Shown here: positions 1 to 8,870 of the stretch, piece after piece
Layout: each line of letters starts with the position of its first letter
Numbering within the stretch: position 1 is the stretch's first letter
Source of the DNA: Acidobacteriota bacterium
Lineage (GTDB): Bacteria > Acidobacteriota > Thermoanaerobaculia > Gp7-AA8
Length of the DNA: 64,000 nt
Assembly (NCBI GenBank): GCA_019244185.1
Contig: JAFATB010000025.1
Coordinates: 62,001 to 126,000 of the forward strand
Direction of reading: 5' to 3'
Notes under the pieces: model-generated
What the model saw: only the letters and a program-made list of their open reading frames with translations
The model's database searches: none
What the model was told of the DNA's origin: nothing
Program-made: the position numbers and the translations under genes

Positions 1-1688
1 CGCAGGCCGTTGAAGACGTCGTAGTGCCAGTGTTCGAGCGGCGTCTCGATGCGGTTGTACGTCGCGCGCAAGCCGTCCGCCGTCGCCGCGACGCGCAGCA
101 CGCCGTAGCCTTCGCTCTCGTAGTCGCCCGCGAAGTCGGCGAGCGCGTGCGACGGCTTCGTGCCGCTCTTCCGCGCCGCGTTCTTCTTCGTCTCCGCGTC
201 GGCGTCGAGCTGCTTCACCGCGTTGCGCTTCGCGAGCGCGGTGGCGTTCCAGTCGATGGCCGGAAGCTGCAGCATGCGGTCGGCGATGTGATTCGTCAGC
301 ACGTCGAGGATGCCGGCGTGATCGAGGTTCGCGAGCGTGACGACGGCGATGCCGTCGGCGGGAAAGAGCGTGAGGAGCGACGAAAAGCCGTCGATGTGGC
401 CGCCGTGATAGACGCGGTTGTGGCCGCGGTAGCTGTCGATGAACCAGCCGAGCGCGTACGACGCGGGCGAGATCTCCGGCGACGGCGGCAGGTCGCCGGT
501 GGCGATGACGGGCGCGTGCAGCTCGAGCATCGTGGCCGGCTGCACGAGCTGGCGATCGCCGGCGCGGCCGCGTTCGAGATGCAGCAGCGCGTAGCGCGCG
601 AGCTCGTTCGCGCTGGAGCTGATCTCGCCGACGGGGCCCATGTTCCCGACCTCGCGGAACGGCACCTCTCGCACCACATCGTGCTCTTCGAGATACGGTT
701 GCGCGTGATCGGGATCCTTCGAGGCCGCGGCGTCGGTGAAGGTGCTGCGCGTCATGCCGAGGGGCGTGAAGATGCGCGTGCGCGCGACGTCCTCCCACGG
801 TTGGCCGGTGAGCTGCTCGACGAGATAGCCGGCCGCGAGAAACATCAGATTGTTGTATTGAAAGTGCGTCCGAAAGTCTTCGCTCGCGGGAAGATGCGCG
901 AGGCGCGCGACGATCTCTTTCCGCGTCAGCGTGTCGTTGTTGTACCAGACCAGATCGTGGCGCGGGAGACCGGTGCGATGCGTCACGAGATCGCGCGGCG
1001 TGATGCGCGATGTGAGCGTTTCATCCATCACGCGAAAGTCCGGCAGATACGTGCGCACCGGCTTGTCCCACTCGAGCTTGCCCTCGTCGACGAGCATCCC
1101 CATCAGCAGCGTCGTGAAGCTCTTCGTCACCGAGCCGATCGGCAGCAGCGTGTCGGCGGTCATCGGCAGGGCTTTCTCGACATCCCGTTTGCCGAAGCCC
1201 TGCGCGTAAACGACCTTGCCGTCGGCGACGACGGCGACGGCGAGTCCGGGCGTGTTCCACGAATGTAGCGCGGCGTTTGCGAGCTCGTCGAAGCCGCTGA
1301 GGCGCGCGCTGGGATCCGCTTTCGCGGCGCGGTGCAGCGCGAACGGGAACGTCGCGCCGCTCTGCGTGAACGTGCCGGAGAGCTTGTCGCCGGCGAGCGT
1401 GCCGCGAAACATCGGCGTCCCCGGAATGCCGTCAATCCCGAAGTTCACCGTTTCCCGAACGACGTCCACCGGACGCAGCACGAGCCCCTTGGCGTCCTGC
1501 GCGGGGATGTCGATGTGCCCGCGCCAGCGCCCGCCGCTCGTTTCGAGATCGACGGCGATGACGAGCGGCTGGTTCGGAAGCTCGATCGCTCCTTCCCAGT
1601 GCCCTTCGGGCGTGTCCGCCGCGCGCGCGGGCACGGCGGCGGCGCAGAGGAGCAACAGCGGAATGCAAAGCAGCTGGAGGCGTGACAT
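1..1688 (-). CDS. Serine hydrolase, beta-lactamase/esterase family (3' end outside window)
   Basis: The reverse-strand frame opens with ATG at 1688 and a signal peptide (MSRLQLLCIPLLLLCAAAVP). An N-terminal domain of about 110 residues precedes a penicillin-binding/class C beta-lactamase-like domain. That domain shows the SxxK nucleophile motif (GSVTKS), the Y-x-N motif (QYNN) and a later HGGHIDGF segment at the usual HxG/KTG position. Proteins of this family are exported serine hydrolases acting as carboxypeptidases, esterases or peptidases; the substrate cannot be told from sequence. About 562 codons are visible and the frame is still open at base 1, so the C-terminus is missing. It is divergent from the CsbD gene. 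Family assignment is firm, specificity unknown. Confidence 0.85.
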   Translation of the reverse strand, partial: MSRLQLLCIPLLLLCAAAVPARAADTPEGHWEGAIELPNQPLVIAVDLETSGGRWRGHIDIPAQDAKGLVLRPVDVVRETVNFGIDGIPGTPMFRGTLAGDKLSGTFTQSGATFPFALHRAAKADPSARLSGFDELANAALHSWNTPGLAVAVVADGKVVYAQGFGKRDVEKALPMTADTLLPIGSVTKSFTTLLMGMLVDEGKLEWDKPVRTYLPDFRVMDETLTSRITPRDLVTHRTGLPRHDLVWYNNDTLTRKEIVARLAHLPASEDFRTHFQYNNLMFLAAGYLVEQLTGQPWEDVARTRIFTPLGMTRSTFTDAAASKDPDHAQPYLEEHDVVREVPFREVGNMGPVGEISSSANELARYALLHLERGRAGDRQLVQPATMLELHAPVIATGDLPPSPEISPASYALGWFIDSYRGHNRVYHGGHIDGFSSLLTLFPADGIAVVTLANLDHAGILDVLTNHIADRMLQLPAIDWNATALAKRNAVKQLDADAETKKNAARKSGTKPSHALADFAGDYESEGYGVLRVAATADGLRATYNRIETPLEHWHYDVFNGL

Positions 1689-1778
1689 GGCCTCATTGTA
1701 CGTGCGCCGAAACCGACCCCATCCCGAGCGCGATTCTGGCCTTGCGGTTGCAGTTATTTGGAGCACGGAGGAAACGAT

Positions 1779-2024
1779 ATGAATCGTAACGACCGAACCG
1801 ATGCCGAAGAAGCCGTCGCCAATCAGGCGAGCGGCCTGGGAAATCAGATCAAGGGACGCGTGAAGCAGGCCGTGGGCGACCTCGCCGGCGACCATTCGCT
1901 GCACGCGAGCGGCACCAAGGACCGCATCAAAGGTAAGGTTCAGGAAGCCTACGGCAACCTGAAGGAGAAGGAGTCGGTGCTGGAAGACAACCTCGCCGAC
2001 CTCGACCGCAAGAAAGGCATTTGA
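1779..2024 (+). CDS. CsbD-family small stress protein
   Basis: This 81-residue hydrophilic, charged protein has the CsbD signature: NQIKGRVKQAVGDLAGD followed by the related DRIKGKVQEAYGNLKEK. CsbD proteins are abundant general-stress proteins of unknown biochemical role. I chose ATG 1779 because GGAGGAAA (1767-1774) lies just upstream; an in-frame ATG at 1758 has no such site. It is monocistronic: a divergent serine hydrolase lies upstream and a strong intrinsic terminator begins 22 bases after the stop. Confidence 0.9.
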   Translation: MNRNDRTDAEEAVANQASGLGNQIKGRVKQAVGDLAGDHSLHASGTKDRIKGKVQEAYGNLKEKESVLEDNLADLDRKKGI

Positions 2025-2046
2025 CGCGACTTACGTACAACAGGCG

Positions 2047-2081
2047 CAACGGCGGGCGCACGACGCCCGCCGTTGTTTTTT
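2047..2081 (+). terminator. Rho-independent terminator after the CsbD gene
   Basis: A perfect 12-bp stem (CAACGGCGGGCG at 2047-2058, complement at 2064-2075) with a 5-nt loop is followed by six T residues (2076-2081). This is the textbook intrinsic terminator form. It ends only 17 bases before the tolQ start codon. Confidence 0.93.
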
Positions 2082-2098
2082 GCTAACCTCCCCGCTCA

Positions 2099-2755
2099 GT
2101 GCAACTCTGGACGGCGTTTTTACATACGGGTTGGGTGGGGCGGACCGTCCTGGCCATCCTTCTTCTGTTCTCGATCCTCTCGTGGGCGATCATGCTCGCC
2201 GTCTGGCAGCGGTTCCGCCGCTCGCAGCGCGCCTCGCGCAAGTTCATGAGCATCTTCCGCAAAGCGAAGCGCCTGGCCGACGTCCAGTCCGCCCTCGGCC
2301 CTCTCGCACACGCGTCGCTGGTCGGCCTCTTTCGCGCCGGCTACGCGGAGATCGAGGCGCAGATCGCGCACGCCGAAGGGCGGCAGACCGTGCGATCGCT
2401 CGACAGCGTCGAACGCTCGCTCGTGCGCGCGTCGCGCATCGAGACCGCGCGGCTCTCGCGCTTCGTGCCGTTTCTCGCCACGACCGCGTCCGCAACGCCG
2501 TTCATCGGTCTCTTCGGAACGGTCTGGGGCATCATGGAAGCGTTCGGGCAGATCGGCGCGACCGGCTCGACGTCGATCACCGCGGTCGCTCCCGGCATCA
2601 GCGAGGCGCTCATCAACACCGCGGCGGGACTCTTCGCCGCGATCCCGGCGCTCCTCGCCTACAACCTCTGCGTGCAGAAGCTGCGCGGCGCGCGCGGCGA
2701 GATGGAAGACTTCACGCTCGAGTTCCTGAATCTCACCGAGCGTAATTTCACGTGA
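2099..2755 (+). CDS. tolQ: TolQ, Tol-Pal proton-channel subunit
   Basis: This 218-residue MotA/TolQ/ExbB-family protein has three membrane segments: about residues 15-35, and a pair in the C-terminal half containing TPFIGLFGTVWGIM and NTAAGLFAAIPALLAY, the family's conserved channel helices. With TolR it forms the inner-membrane stator that uses the proton motive force to energise TolA during outer-membrane constriction. Gene order (tolQ-R-A-B-pal-cpoB) favours TolQ over ExbB. The GTG start at 2099 has no clear Shine-Dalgarno and lies 17 nt after a terminator, so either the leader is very short or the promoter overlaps the terminator. Confidence 0.93.
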   Translation: MQLWTAFLHTGWVGRTVLAILLLFSILSWAIMLAVWQRFRRSQRASRKFMSIFRKAKRLADVQSALGPLAHASLVGLFRAGYAEIEAQIAHAEGRQTVRSLDSVERSLVRASRIETARLSRFVPFLATTASATPFIGLFGTVWGIMEAFGQIGATGSTSITAVAPGISEALINTAAGLFAAIPALLAYNLCVQKLRGARGEMEDFTLEFLNLTERNFT

Positions 2756-2774
2756 GCTCCCGCGTCTAACGATC

Positions 2775-3192
<418 letters not shown>

Positions 3193-3212
<20 letters not shown>

Positions 3213-3957
3213 AGTGCTCGCGCAGCGGGCGACGCTCGAGCGCGGCGCGCTCGCGGGCGTGGCGTGGTCGCTCGTGCTGCACGGCGGCTTGATCGCGCTC
3301 GTGTTCTACGCGGCGACGCATGCCGAGGCGCCGCGGCCGGCGACGACGGTGAGCATCCAGTTCGCGCAGCTGCGCGCGGCGCAGCGTTCCGCGCCCGCGA
3401 TCGCGAAACCGGCGCCCGTGCTGACGCCGCCCGCGCCGCCGAAGCTCGAAGCACCGAAGCCGAAGATCGAAGAGCCGAAGCCCGCGGTCGAGACGCCGCC
3501 GCCCGCGAAGATCGAGAAGAACACCGTTCCGCTGTCGCCGTTCGGACGCTCGACGAAGAAAGGCTCGGAGACGCCGCCGCCGACGAAGCCCGCCGCCGCG
3601 CCGCCGCCAGTCGTGCCGCCGAGCGGCGCCGCGACGACGACCGACGTGCCGATCGGCGGCACCGGCATCCAGGGACTCGAAGGCGGCGACTTCCCGTACA
3701 CGCTCTACATCGAGGCAATGCAACGGAAGATCGGCAGCAACTGGTTCCGCCCGCAGCTCGCCGGCGGCGCCGCGACGATCATCTACTTCCGCATCCAGCG
3801 CGACGGCTCGATCGCCGAGGCGCGCGTCGAGACTTCCAGCGGCAACGCGACGTTCGACCGCGCGGCGCTCTCCGCCGTGCGTAGCTCTCACCCACTGAAC
3901 CCGCTTCCGTTCGGCTACAGCGGAAGTTACCTCGGAGTACACCTGACTTTCCGATGA
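3193..3957 (+). CDS. tolA: TolA/TonB-type energy transducer
   Basis: The 254-residue protein has an N-terminal membrane anchor (about residues 18-41), a long Pro/Ala/Lys/Glu-rich periplasmic linker (about 60-150) and a TonB/TolA C-terminal domain (about 170-254) containing AMQRKIGSNWFRP and a final GSYLGVHLTFR strand. It should link the TolQR motor to TolB/Pal at the outer membrane. Sequence alone fits a TonB-type transducer; position inside the tol operon supports a TolA role. The GTG start at 3193 lies inside tolR, and the stop overlaps tolB as ATGA. Confidence 0.87.
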
Positions 3958-5240
3958 AGACATCACTGCTTTTGCTCGCCACGCTCGCCCTCGCGCCGCT
4001 CGCCGCCGCGCAGACCGACATCAACACGACGCTGAACGCGAACCAGGCGGCGCAGGTCGTGCGCATCGCCGTGCCGTTTCCCGAGCTCGTGCCGCCGTCG
4101 GCGCCGGTCGCGCCCGAACCGGTCAACAGCGAGGAAGTGCGCAACGGCTTCTTCGGTCCGCTGACGCGCGACATCGCCTACTCCGGCATCTTCGCCATCG
4201 CGCCGCTGCCGCCGTCCGTGCCCGTCAATACGGAACTGCTGAAACGCATCAACGCGCAGTTGCTGCTCCGGCTGAACGTATGGAAAGAAGGCGACGACTA
4301 CGTGGTGGAAGCGCGTCTCGTCGATCAGGCCGGATCGACGCAACTCGGGAAGCGCTACCGCTCCCCCGCCCCCGCCCTCGGGCGGACGGCGCACATGCTC
4401 GCCAACGAGCTCGTACGCACGCTGAACGGCCGGCCCGGCGTGTTCCTCTCGCAGATCGCGTTCGCGTCGAACCGCACGGGCAACTGGGAAATCTGGCTGA
4501 TGGATTGGGACGGCTCGAACCAGCGCCGCATCACGTTCCACAACGCGCTGTCGATCCTTCCGAGCTGGTCGCCCGACAACGAGCGCATGGTCTACACGTC
4601 GTTCGCGCGCGGCACGAGCGACATGTACATCATCAACCGGCGCGGCGGCGGTCGGATGCGCATCAACAGCGGCCTCGCGCTCAACACGTCCGCGACGTTC
4701 TCGCCGGTCGGCGACGACATCGCGTTCGTCGGTTCGGTGCACGGCAATCCCGACATCTACCTCATCAAGGATGACGGCTCGAACATCCGCCGGCTCACGA
4801 CGACCGGCTCGGTCGAGTCGACGCCGGAGTGGAGCCCGAACGGCCGGCAGATCGCGTTCACGTCCGGCCGCAGCGGCACGCCGCAGATCTACGTCATGGA
4901 CGCGGAAGGGACGAACGTCCGCCGCATCTCGTACGACGGCAACTGGAACGACGACGCGGTGTTCTCGCCCGACGGCGAGAAGCTCGCGTATACGTCGCGC
5001 GTCAACGGCCGCTTTCAGATCCGCATCGCCAACCTCATTACCAATGAGAGCCGCATCGTCGCCGGCGAAGGCTCGAACGAGCAGCCGACGTGGTCGCCGG
5101 ACGGCAACTGGATCTCGTTCCAGTCGAACCGCAGCGGCGCGTGGCAGGTCTACCGGATGCGCATCGACGGCACCGACCTCTTGCAGCTCACGTTCGACGG
5201 CGAGAACAAAGAGCCCGATTGGTCCAAGAAACCGGAGTAA
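3954..5240 (+). CDS. tolB: TolB, periplasmic beta-propeller of Tol-Pal
   Basis: This 428-residue protein has a signal peptide (MKTSLLLLATLALAPLAAAQ), a TolB N-terminal domain (to about residue 150) and a six-bladed propeller of WD40-like PD40 repeats, seen as recurring IAFxSxRxGxxxIYxMxxDG and WSPDG/FSPDG motifs. TolB is periplasmic and binds Pal and TolA. Length is normal for the family (about 430). The start overlaps the tolA stop by 4 bp. Confidence 0.95.
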   Translation: MKTSLLLLATLALAPLAAAQTDINTTLNANQAAQVVRIAVPFPELVPPSAPVAPEPVNSEEVRNGFFGPLTRDIAYSGIFAIAPLPPSVPVNTELLKRINAQLLLRLNVWKEGDDYVVEARLVDQAGSTQLGKRYRSPAPALGRTAHMLANELVRTLNGRPGVFLSQIAFASNRTGNWEIWLMDWDGSNQRRITFHNALSILPSWSPDNERMVYTSFARGTSDMYIINRRGGGRMRINSGLALNTSATFSPVGDDIAFVGSVHGNPDIYLIKDDGSNIRRLTTTGSVESTPEWSPNGRQIAFTSGRSGTPQIYVMDAEGTNVRRISYDGNWNDDAVFSPDGEKLAYTSRVNGRFQIRIANLITNESRIVAGEGSNEQPTWSPDGNWISFQSNRSGAWQVYRMRIDGTDLLQLTFDGENKEPDWSKKPE

Positions 5241-5270
5241 ACGTTTAGAATCCGTGGAGGGAGTGGAATC

Positions 5271-5879
5271 ATGAAGAAACTGAGCAACATCCTGCTGACG
5301 AGCCTGGCGGTCGTACTGATCGTGCTCGCCCCCGCCTGCCGCTCGAAGAAGAAGAACATCCCGCCGGTGGTGACGCCGAGCGACACATCCGCGTCCGCCC
5401 CCGACGTCGCGCCGCCGCCGGCCACGAACACCGGCACGACGGTCGCGCCGCCGACGGACTTCGTCGACGAGACGCCGAAGCCGGTCGAGGAAACGCTGCC
5501 CGCCGACATCGAGCAGCTCAACCGCTACGTGCAGCAGAAGGGCTATCTGCGCGACGCGTTCTACAACTACGACGAGGCGACGCTCGACGACGCCGCGCAG
5601 TCCGCGCTCTCCGCGTCCGCGACGTGGCTCAAGAGCAAGGACGGCGCGGGCTACAACCTCCTCGTCGAAGGACACTGCGACGAGCGCGGCACCGAGCAGT
5701 ACAACCTCGCCCTCGGCGACCGCCGCGCGAACAGCGCGAAGGACTATCTCGTCACGCTCGGCGTCGACAGCGGCCGCATCCGCACCGTCAGCTACGGCGA
5801 AGAGCGCCCGTTCGATGAAGGACACGAGGACTCCGCGTGGGCGAAGAACCGCCGCGCGCATCTCGTCCTGGTGAGATAA
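5271..5879 (+). CDS. pal: Pal, peptidoglycan-associated lipoprotein
   Basis: This is a 202-residue lipoprotein: signal peptide with lipobox (VLAPAC), a Pro/Thr-rich spacer, then an OmpA-like peptidoglycan-binding domain (about residues 90-200) with the conserved VEGHCDERG-EYN and GDRRANSAKDYL motifs. It anchors the outer membrane to peptidoglycan and binds TolB. A GGAGGGAG ribosome-binding site lies about 8 nt before ATG. Confidence 0.95.
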   Translation: MKKLSNILLTSLAVVLIVLAPACRSKKKNIPPVVTPSDTSASAPDVAPPPATNTGTTVAPPTDFVDETPKPVEETLPADIEQLNRYVQQKGYLRDAFYNYDEATLDDAAQSALSASATWLKSKDGAGYNLLVEGHCDERGTEQYNLALGDRRANSAKDYLVTLGVDSGRIRTVSYGEERPFDEGHEDSAWAKNRRAHLVLVR

Positions 5880-5883
5880 CGCG

Positions 5884-6738
5884 ATGCGACTCCTCTCCCG
5901 AATCGTTCCGGCGGTGCTCGCGCTCGGCACCTTCGCCTGCGTCTCGACCTCCGACTTCCAGCAGGTGCAGTCGCAGGTCGCAGAACTGCAGGAACAGCTC
6001 GCGTCGGTGAAGCGCACGGCCTCGTCGAAAGAAGAGGTGCAGGGCGTCAACCAGCGCATCGCCGAGCAGACCGAGACGCTGCTGAAGTCGAACGCGACTC
6101 TTGTCGCAAAGGTCGACGAGATCGACGAGCACGTGCAGAACATGCAGGGCGCGATCGAGCAGGGCGGCTACCGCAACGACCGCCTCGCGCAGCAGCTCAC
6201 GCAGGCGCAGCACGACATCGAGACGCTGCGCGCGCAGCTCGCCGCGATGCAGGCCGCGCCGCCCGCGGCTGCATCCGCCGGTACGACCGCTCCCACTGCC
6301 GGCACCGCGGCGATGAGCGAGGTCACCGTTCCCGCGCCCGTCACGCCCGCCGCCGACCCGATGCAGACGTATCAGGCCGCGTATCGCGACTACCAGCGCG
6401 GCAACTACGACCTGGCCATCGAGGGCTTCCGCGATTTCCTCGCCGCGAACGCCAATTCCGAGCTCGCCGACAACGCAAGCTACTGGATTGGCGAGTCTCT
6501 TTACTCGCAGAAGAAATATCAGGAGGCCATCGAACAGTTCGATAGCGTCGTCAACAAATATCCCCGGTCCGACAAGGTGCCGGGCGCGTTGCTGAAGAAA
6601 GGCTACGCGTACATCGCCCTCGGACAGAAAGCACAAGGAATTGTGCAACTGCAGTACGTCGTGCACGAGCACCCGAAGTCGCAGGAAGCGCCTCTGGCGC
6701 GCCAGAAACTGAAGGCGCTCGGCATCGATACCAAGTAA
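5884..6738 (+). CDS. cpoB: CpoB/YbgF, Tol-Pal-associated TPR protein
   Basis: The 284-residue exported protein has a hydrophobic N-terminus ending in Cys (LGTFAC, a weak lipobox), a coiled-coil region (about residues 20-130, many Gln/Glu heptads), an Ala/Pro/Thr linker and C-terminal TPR repeats (about 160-280: YQAAYRDYQRGNYDLAIEGF, YWIGESLYSQKKYQEAIEQF). CpoB couples Tol-Pal to peptidoglycan synthesis during division in E. coli. It starts 4 nt after pal, the standard operon position. Confidence 0.93.
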   Translation: MRLLSRIVPAVLALGTFACVSTSDFQQVQSQVAELQEQLASVKRTASSKEEVQGVNQRIAEQTETLLKSNATLVAKVDEIDEHVQNMQGAIEQGGYRNDRLAQQLTQAQHDIETLRAQLAAMQAAPPAAASAGTTAPTAGTAAMSEVTVPAPVTPAADPMQTYQAAYRDYQRGNYDLAIEGFRDFLAANANSELADNASYWIGESLYSQKKYQEAIEQFDSVVNKYPRSDKVPGALLKKGYAYIALGQKAQGIVQLQYVVHEHPKSQEAPLARQKLKALGIDTK

Positions 6739-6774
6739 ACTACGCCGCTTTAACTTTCAATCAGGAGCAGATTC

Positions 6775-7041
6775 ATGGCGAACATTGCCTCGGCCGAGAA
6801 ACAGAGACGGCAGGCCGAAAAACGGAAGGCGCGGAACCGCGCGGGCAAGTCAAACCTGCGCAGCGCGCTCAAGAAGGCCCGCACGGCCATCACCGGCGGC
6901 GACGCGGACAAGGACGTCCTCGCGACCGGGTTCTCGGCCATCGACAAGGCAGCCAAGCGCGGTCTGATCAAGGACAACACCGCGGACCGCTACAAGTCGC
7001 GGCTCGCCGGCGCGTCCAAGCGCACGGCGTCCTCGAAGTAA
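6775..7041 (+). CDS. rpsT: 30S ribosomal protein S20
   Basis: This 88-residue, Lys/Arg/Ala-rich helical protein begins MANIASAEKQRRQAEKRKARN and keeps the S20 core (SNLRSALKKA, NTADRYKSRLA). S20 binds 16S rRNA early in small-subunit assembly. A ribosome-binding site (AGGAG) precedes the ATG and an intrinsic terminator follows. Confidence 0.97.
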   Translation: MANIASAEKQRRQAEKRKARNRAGKSNLRSALKKARTAITGGDADKDVLATGFSAIDKAAKRGLIKDNTADRYKSRLAGASKRTASSK

Positions 7042-7072
7042 CGCACGCGCGCAACAGCCTTGTCGCACAAAG

Positions 7073-7102
7073 CGGCGCATCCCTCGCGGGTGCGCCGTTT
7101 TT
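7073..7102 (+). terminator. Intrinsic terminator after rpsT
   Basis: The inverted repeat CGGCGCA (7073-7079) / TGCGCCG (7091-7097), extended inward by CCC/GGG, is followed by TTTTT (7098-7102). It ends the tol-rpsT transcription block. The next 150 bases (7103-7256) hold no recognisable feature. Confidence 0.87.
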
Positions 7103-7256
7103 GTTTGTGAGCCCGTCCGCTCGTCCACGACCTCCCGCGCCGCAGCCGCACTTCCGGGATCTGATCGATCGACTCCGAAGACGCTGCCAAACGACGCGGC
7201 GAAGTCTTTCCTCGAGCCCAACCCGAGCTGTGCCAGAGCAGATGGGAGCGATCGAC

Positions 7257-7596
7257 GAAGGTCGGTAGCTTCAAGCTGAAGGCAGGTCGCTTCAAATCGA
7301 TGGTCAGCCGCTTCAAAGGCGAAGGTCGGCAGCTTCGACTTGAAGGTCGGCAGCTTCGACTTGAAGGTCGGTCGCTTCAAACGTGAACGTCGGCAGCTTC
7401 GACTTGAAGGGCGGTCCCTTCAAACGTGAACGTCGGCAGCTTCGACTCGAAAGCCGGCAGCTTCGAGTCGAGGGGCGTCCGCTTCGATTTGAAGGTCGGC
7501 AGCTTCGACTTGAAGGTTGGTAGCTTGAAAATTGAAGATCAGCAGTCATTCAAAGAGTACGCGAGCGCGCAAGTCGAAGGTGACCAGCTTCAATTT
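7257..7596. repeat. Array of about 14 degenerate 21/22-bp tandem repeats
   Basis: Consecutive units match the consensus GAAGGTCGGCAGCTTCGACTT. Clear units start at 7257, 7278, 7299, 7321, 7342, 7363, 7385, 7406, 7428, 7449, 7470, 7491 and 7512. A degraded stretch (7534-7575) is followed by a last unit at 7576. Most are 21 bp; those at 7299, 7363, 7406 and 7512 are 22 bp, which breaks any single reading frame. Each unit alternates GAAG and CTTC, so it can pair as GAAG-N8-CTTC and CTTC-N5-GAAG. Units at 7321, 7342 and 7491 are identical. The array lies between the rpsT terminator and the 3' end of the convergent CPBP gene. Function unknown; no spacers, so not CRISPR. Confidence 0.9.
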
Positions 7597-7612
7597 GAAG
7601 GAGGGACGTCGC

Positions 7613-8521
7613 TTAGGTCAGCGCCGCCTCGATCACCGCGGGCTCCTGCACCTCGCGGTTCTTCGCCGGGAAGCGTCGATCGAACGCTACGAACAGCGCC
7701 GCGATCACGATGAACATGAAGAGGCTCGCCTCGAGACCGCGCGGGCCTCCGGTGATCCAGTCGGCGCCCGTCCAGCGCGTGGCGAGAAAGCGATCCGCGA
7801 GCGGCTTGCCGTCGTTGCCCGTGTTCGGCGCGCCGAGGACGTTCAGCGCGATGAAGTCGAACGCGGTGTGGAAGCCCGCCGAGAACCAGAGATCGCCCGT
7901 GCGCCGCAGCGCGAAGGTCATGAAGAGTCCGAGCAGGCCAACCGTCGTCGCGTCGACCCAGTTCTCCATCGGCTTGGTGAAGTAGTGCAGCGCGCCGAAG
8001 AGAATCGCCAGCAGCCACGCCGCCGGCCAGAAGCCCATGCCGCGCGCCAGCGCGTCGAATGGATATCCACGGAACAGGAACTCCTCGAAGAAGCCGAGGA
8101 CGATCATGGTCACGAACCAGAGCACGACCGCTTTCGCGAGCGCGGCGCCGTGCAGCGCGAGCCCGTCGATGTGCGCACCACCCGCCGCGACGACCATCCC
8201 CATCGCCGCCAGCGGCGCGAGCGTCCCCCACAACATCCCCTCCCACCACTTCGCCCCGAACGCGATCCGGATCGGAAATCCATAGGATCCGACCGTGCGC
8301 CGCTCCCAACGCGCGAATGCGGTCGCGACCGCGAGCATCGCCACGAAACCGGCGCCGTCTGAGATCAGGAAGTCCAGGACGTTGAATCCCGGCGACGGCT
8401 TGTAGCCCGCTTTCATCACCGCGAACTGCAGGAGGTTCTGCAGCGTCATCGACGCGACCACGAACAGGAGAAATCGCCATCCGGCGCGCACGCCGTTGGG
8501 ACCGACGAAGATGGTCTTCAT
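7613..8521 (-). CDS. CPBP-family intramembrane metalloprotease
   Basis: This 302-residue, multi-helix membrane protein carries the CPBP (CAAX protease and bacteriocin-processing) motifs: EExxxR as FFEEFLFRGYPF (about residue 165), FxxxH as LFGALHYF (about residue 195) and a later HTAFDF (about residue 240). Family members are integral-membrane proteases or protein-processing enzymes; the substrate here is unknown. It is convergent with rpsT across the repeat array. Confidence 0.87.
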   Translation of the reverse strand: MKTIFVGPNGVRAGWRFLLFVVASMTLQNLLQFAVMKAGYKPSPGFNVLDFLISDGAGFVAMLAVATAFARWERRTVGSYGFPIRIAFGAKWWEGMLWGTLAPLAAMGMVVAAGGAHIDGLALHGAALAKAVVLWFVTMIVLGFFEEFLFRGYPFDALARGMGFWPAAWLLAILFGALHYFTKPMENWVDATTVGLLGLFMTFALRRTGDLWFSAGFHTAFDFIALNVLGAPNTGNDGKPLADRFLATRWTGADWITGGPRGLEASLFMFIVIAALFVAFDRRFPAKNREVQEPAVIEAALT

Positions 8522-8607
8522 GAAAAGGATTACGGGCGCGGCCGCGAACGGGTTTCAGATGCTCGGTGAGCCCGGGGTATCGTAGGTCGCGCGATGGAGC
8601 CGGTCCG

Positions 8608-8862
8608 ATGAGTCCAACCATCTTTCGCGAGGGACCGGCCGTGACGAACGTTTCGCGCCACGGCTTCTGGCTCTGGCTCGGAACGGGCGAACTGTTCGTG
8701 CCGTTTTCGGAGTTCCCGTGGTTCGCCGACGCCACCATCGCAAAGATCACGAACGTCGAACGGCCAGCCGAAGACCATCTCTACTGGCCCGATCTCGACA
8801 TCGACCTCTCGATCCGCTCCATCGAGCATCCTGAAGAGTTCCCGCTCCGGTCGCGGTCGTGA
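8608..8862 (+). CDS. DUF2442-like small protein
   Basis: This 84-residue protein contains WLWLGTGELFVPFSEFPWF and ends with ERPAEDHLYWPDLDIDLSI, the layout of DUF2442 proteins, which are short and often near toxin-antitoxin or housekeeping genes. ATG 8608 is chosen because GGAG (8596-8599) lies 8 nt upstream; an upstream in-frame ATG at 8566 would add a poorly coding extension. Biochemical role unknown. Confidence 0.6.
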   Translation: MSPTIFREGPAVTNVSRHGFWLWLGTGELFVPFSEFPWFADATIAKITNVERPAEDHLYWPDLDIDLSIRSIEHPEEFPLRSRS

Positions 8863-8870
8863 TCGCGGTT

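Noticed and set aside
7313..7549. Heptapeptide-repeat protein reading through the tandem array on either strand.
   Set aside because: Several 22-bp units shift the frame, there is no ribosome-binding site, and the array ends are degenerate.
7257..7596. CRISPR array.
   Set aside because: Units are directly adjacent with no spacers of separate sequence, and there are no cas genes.
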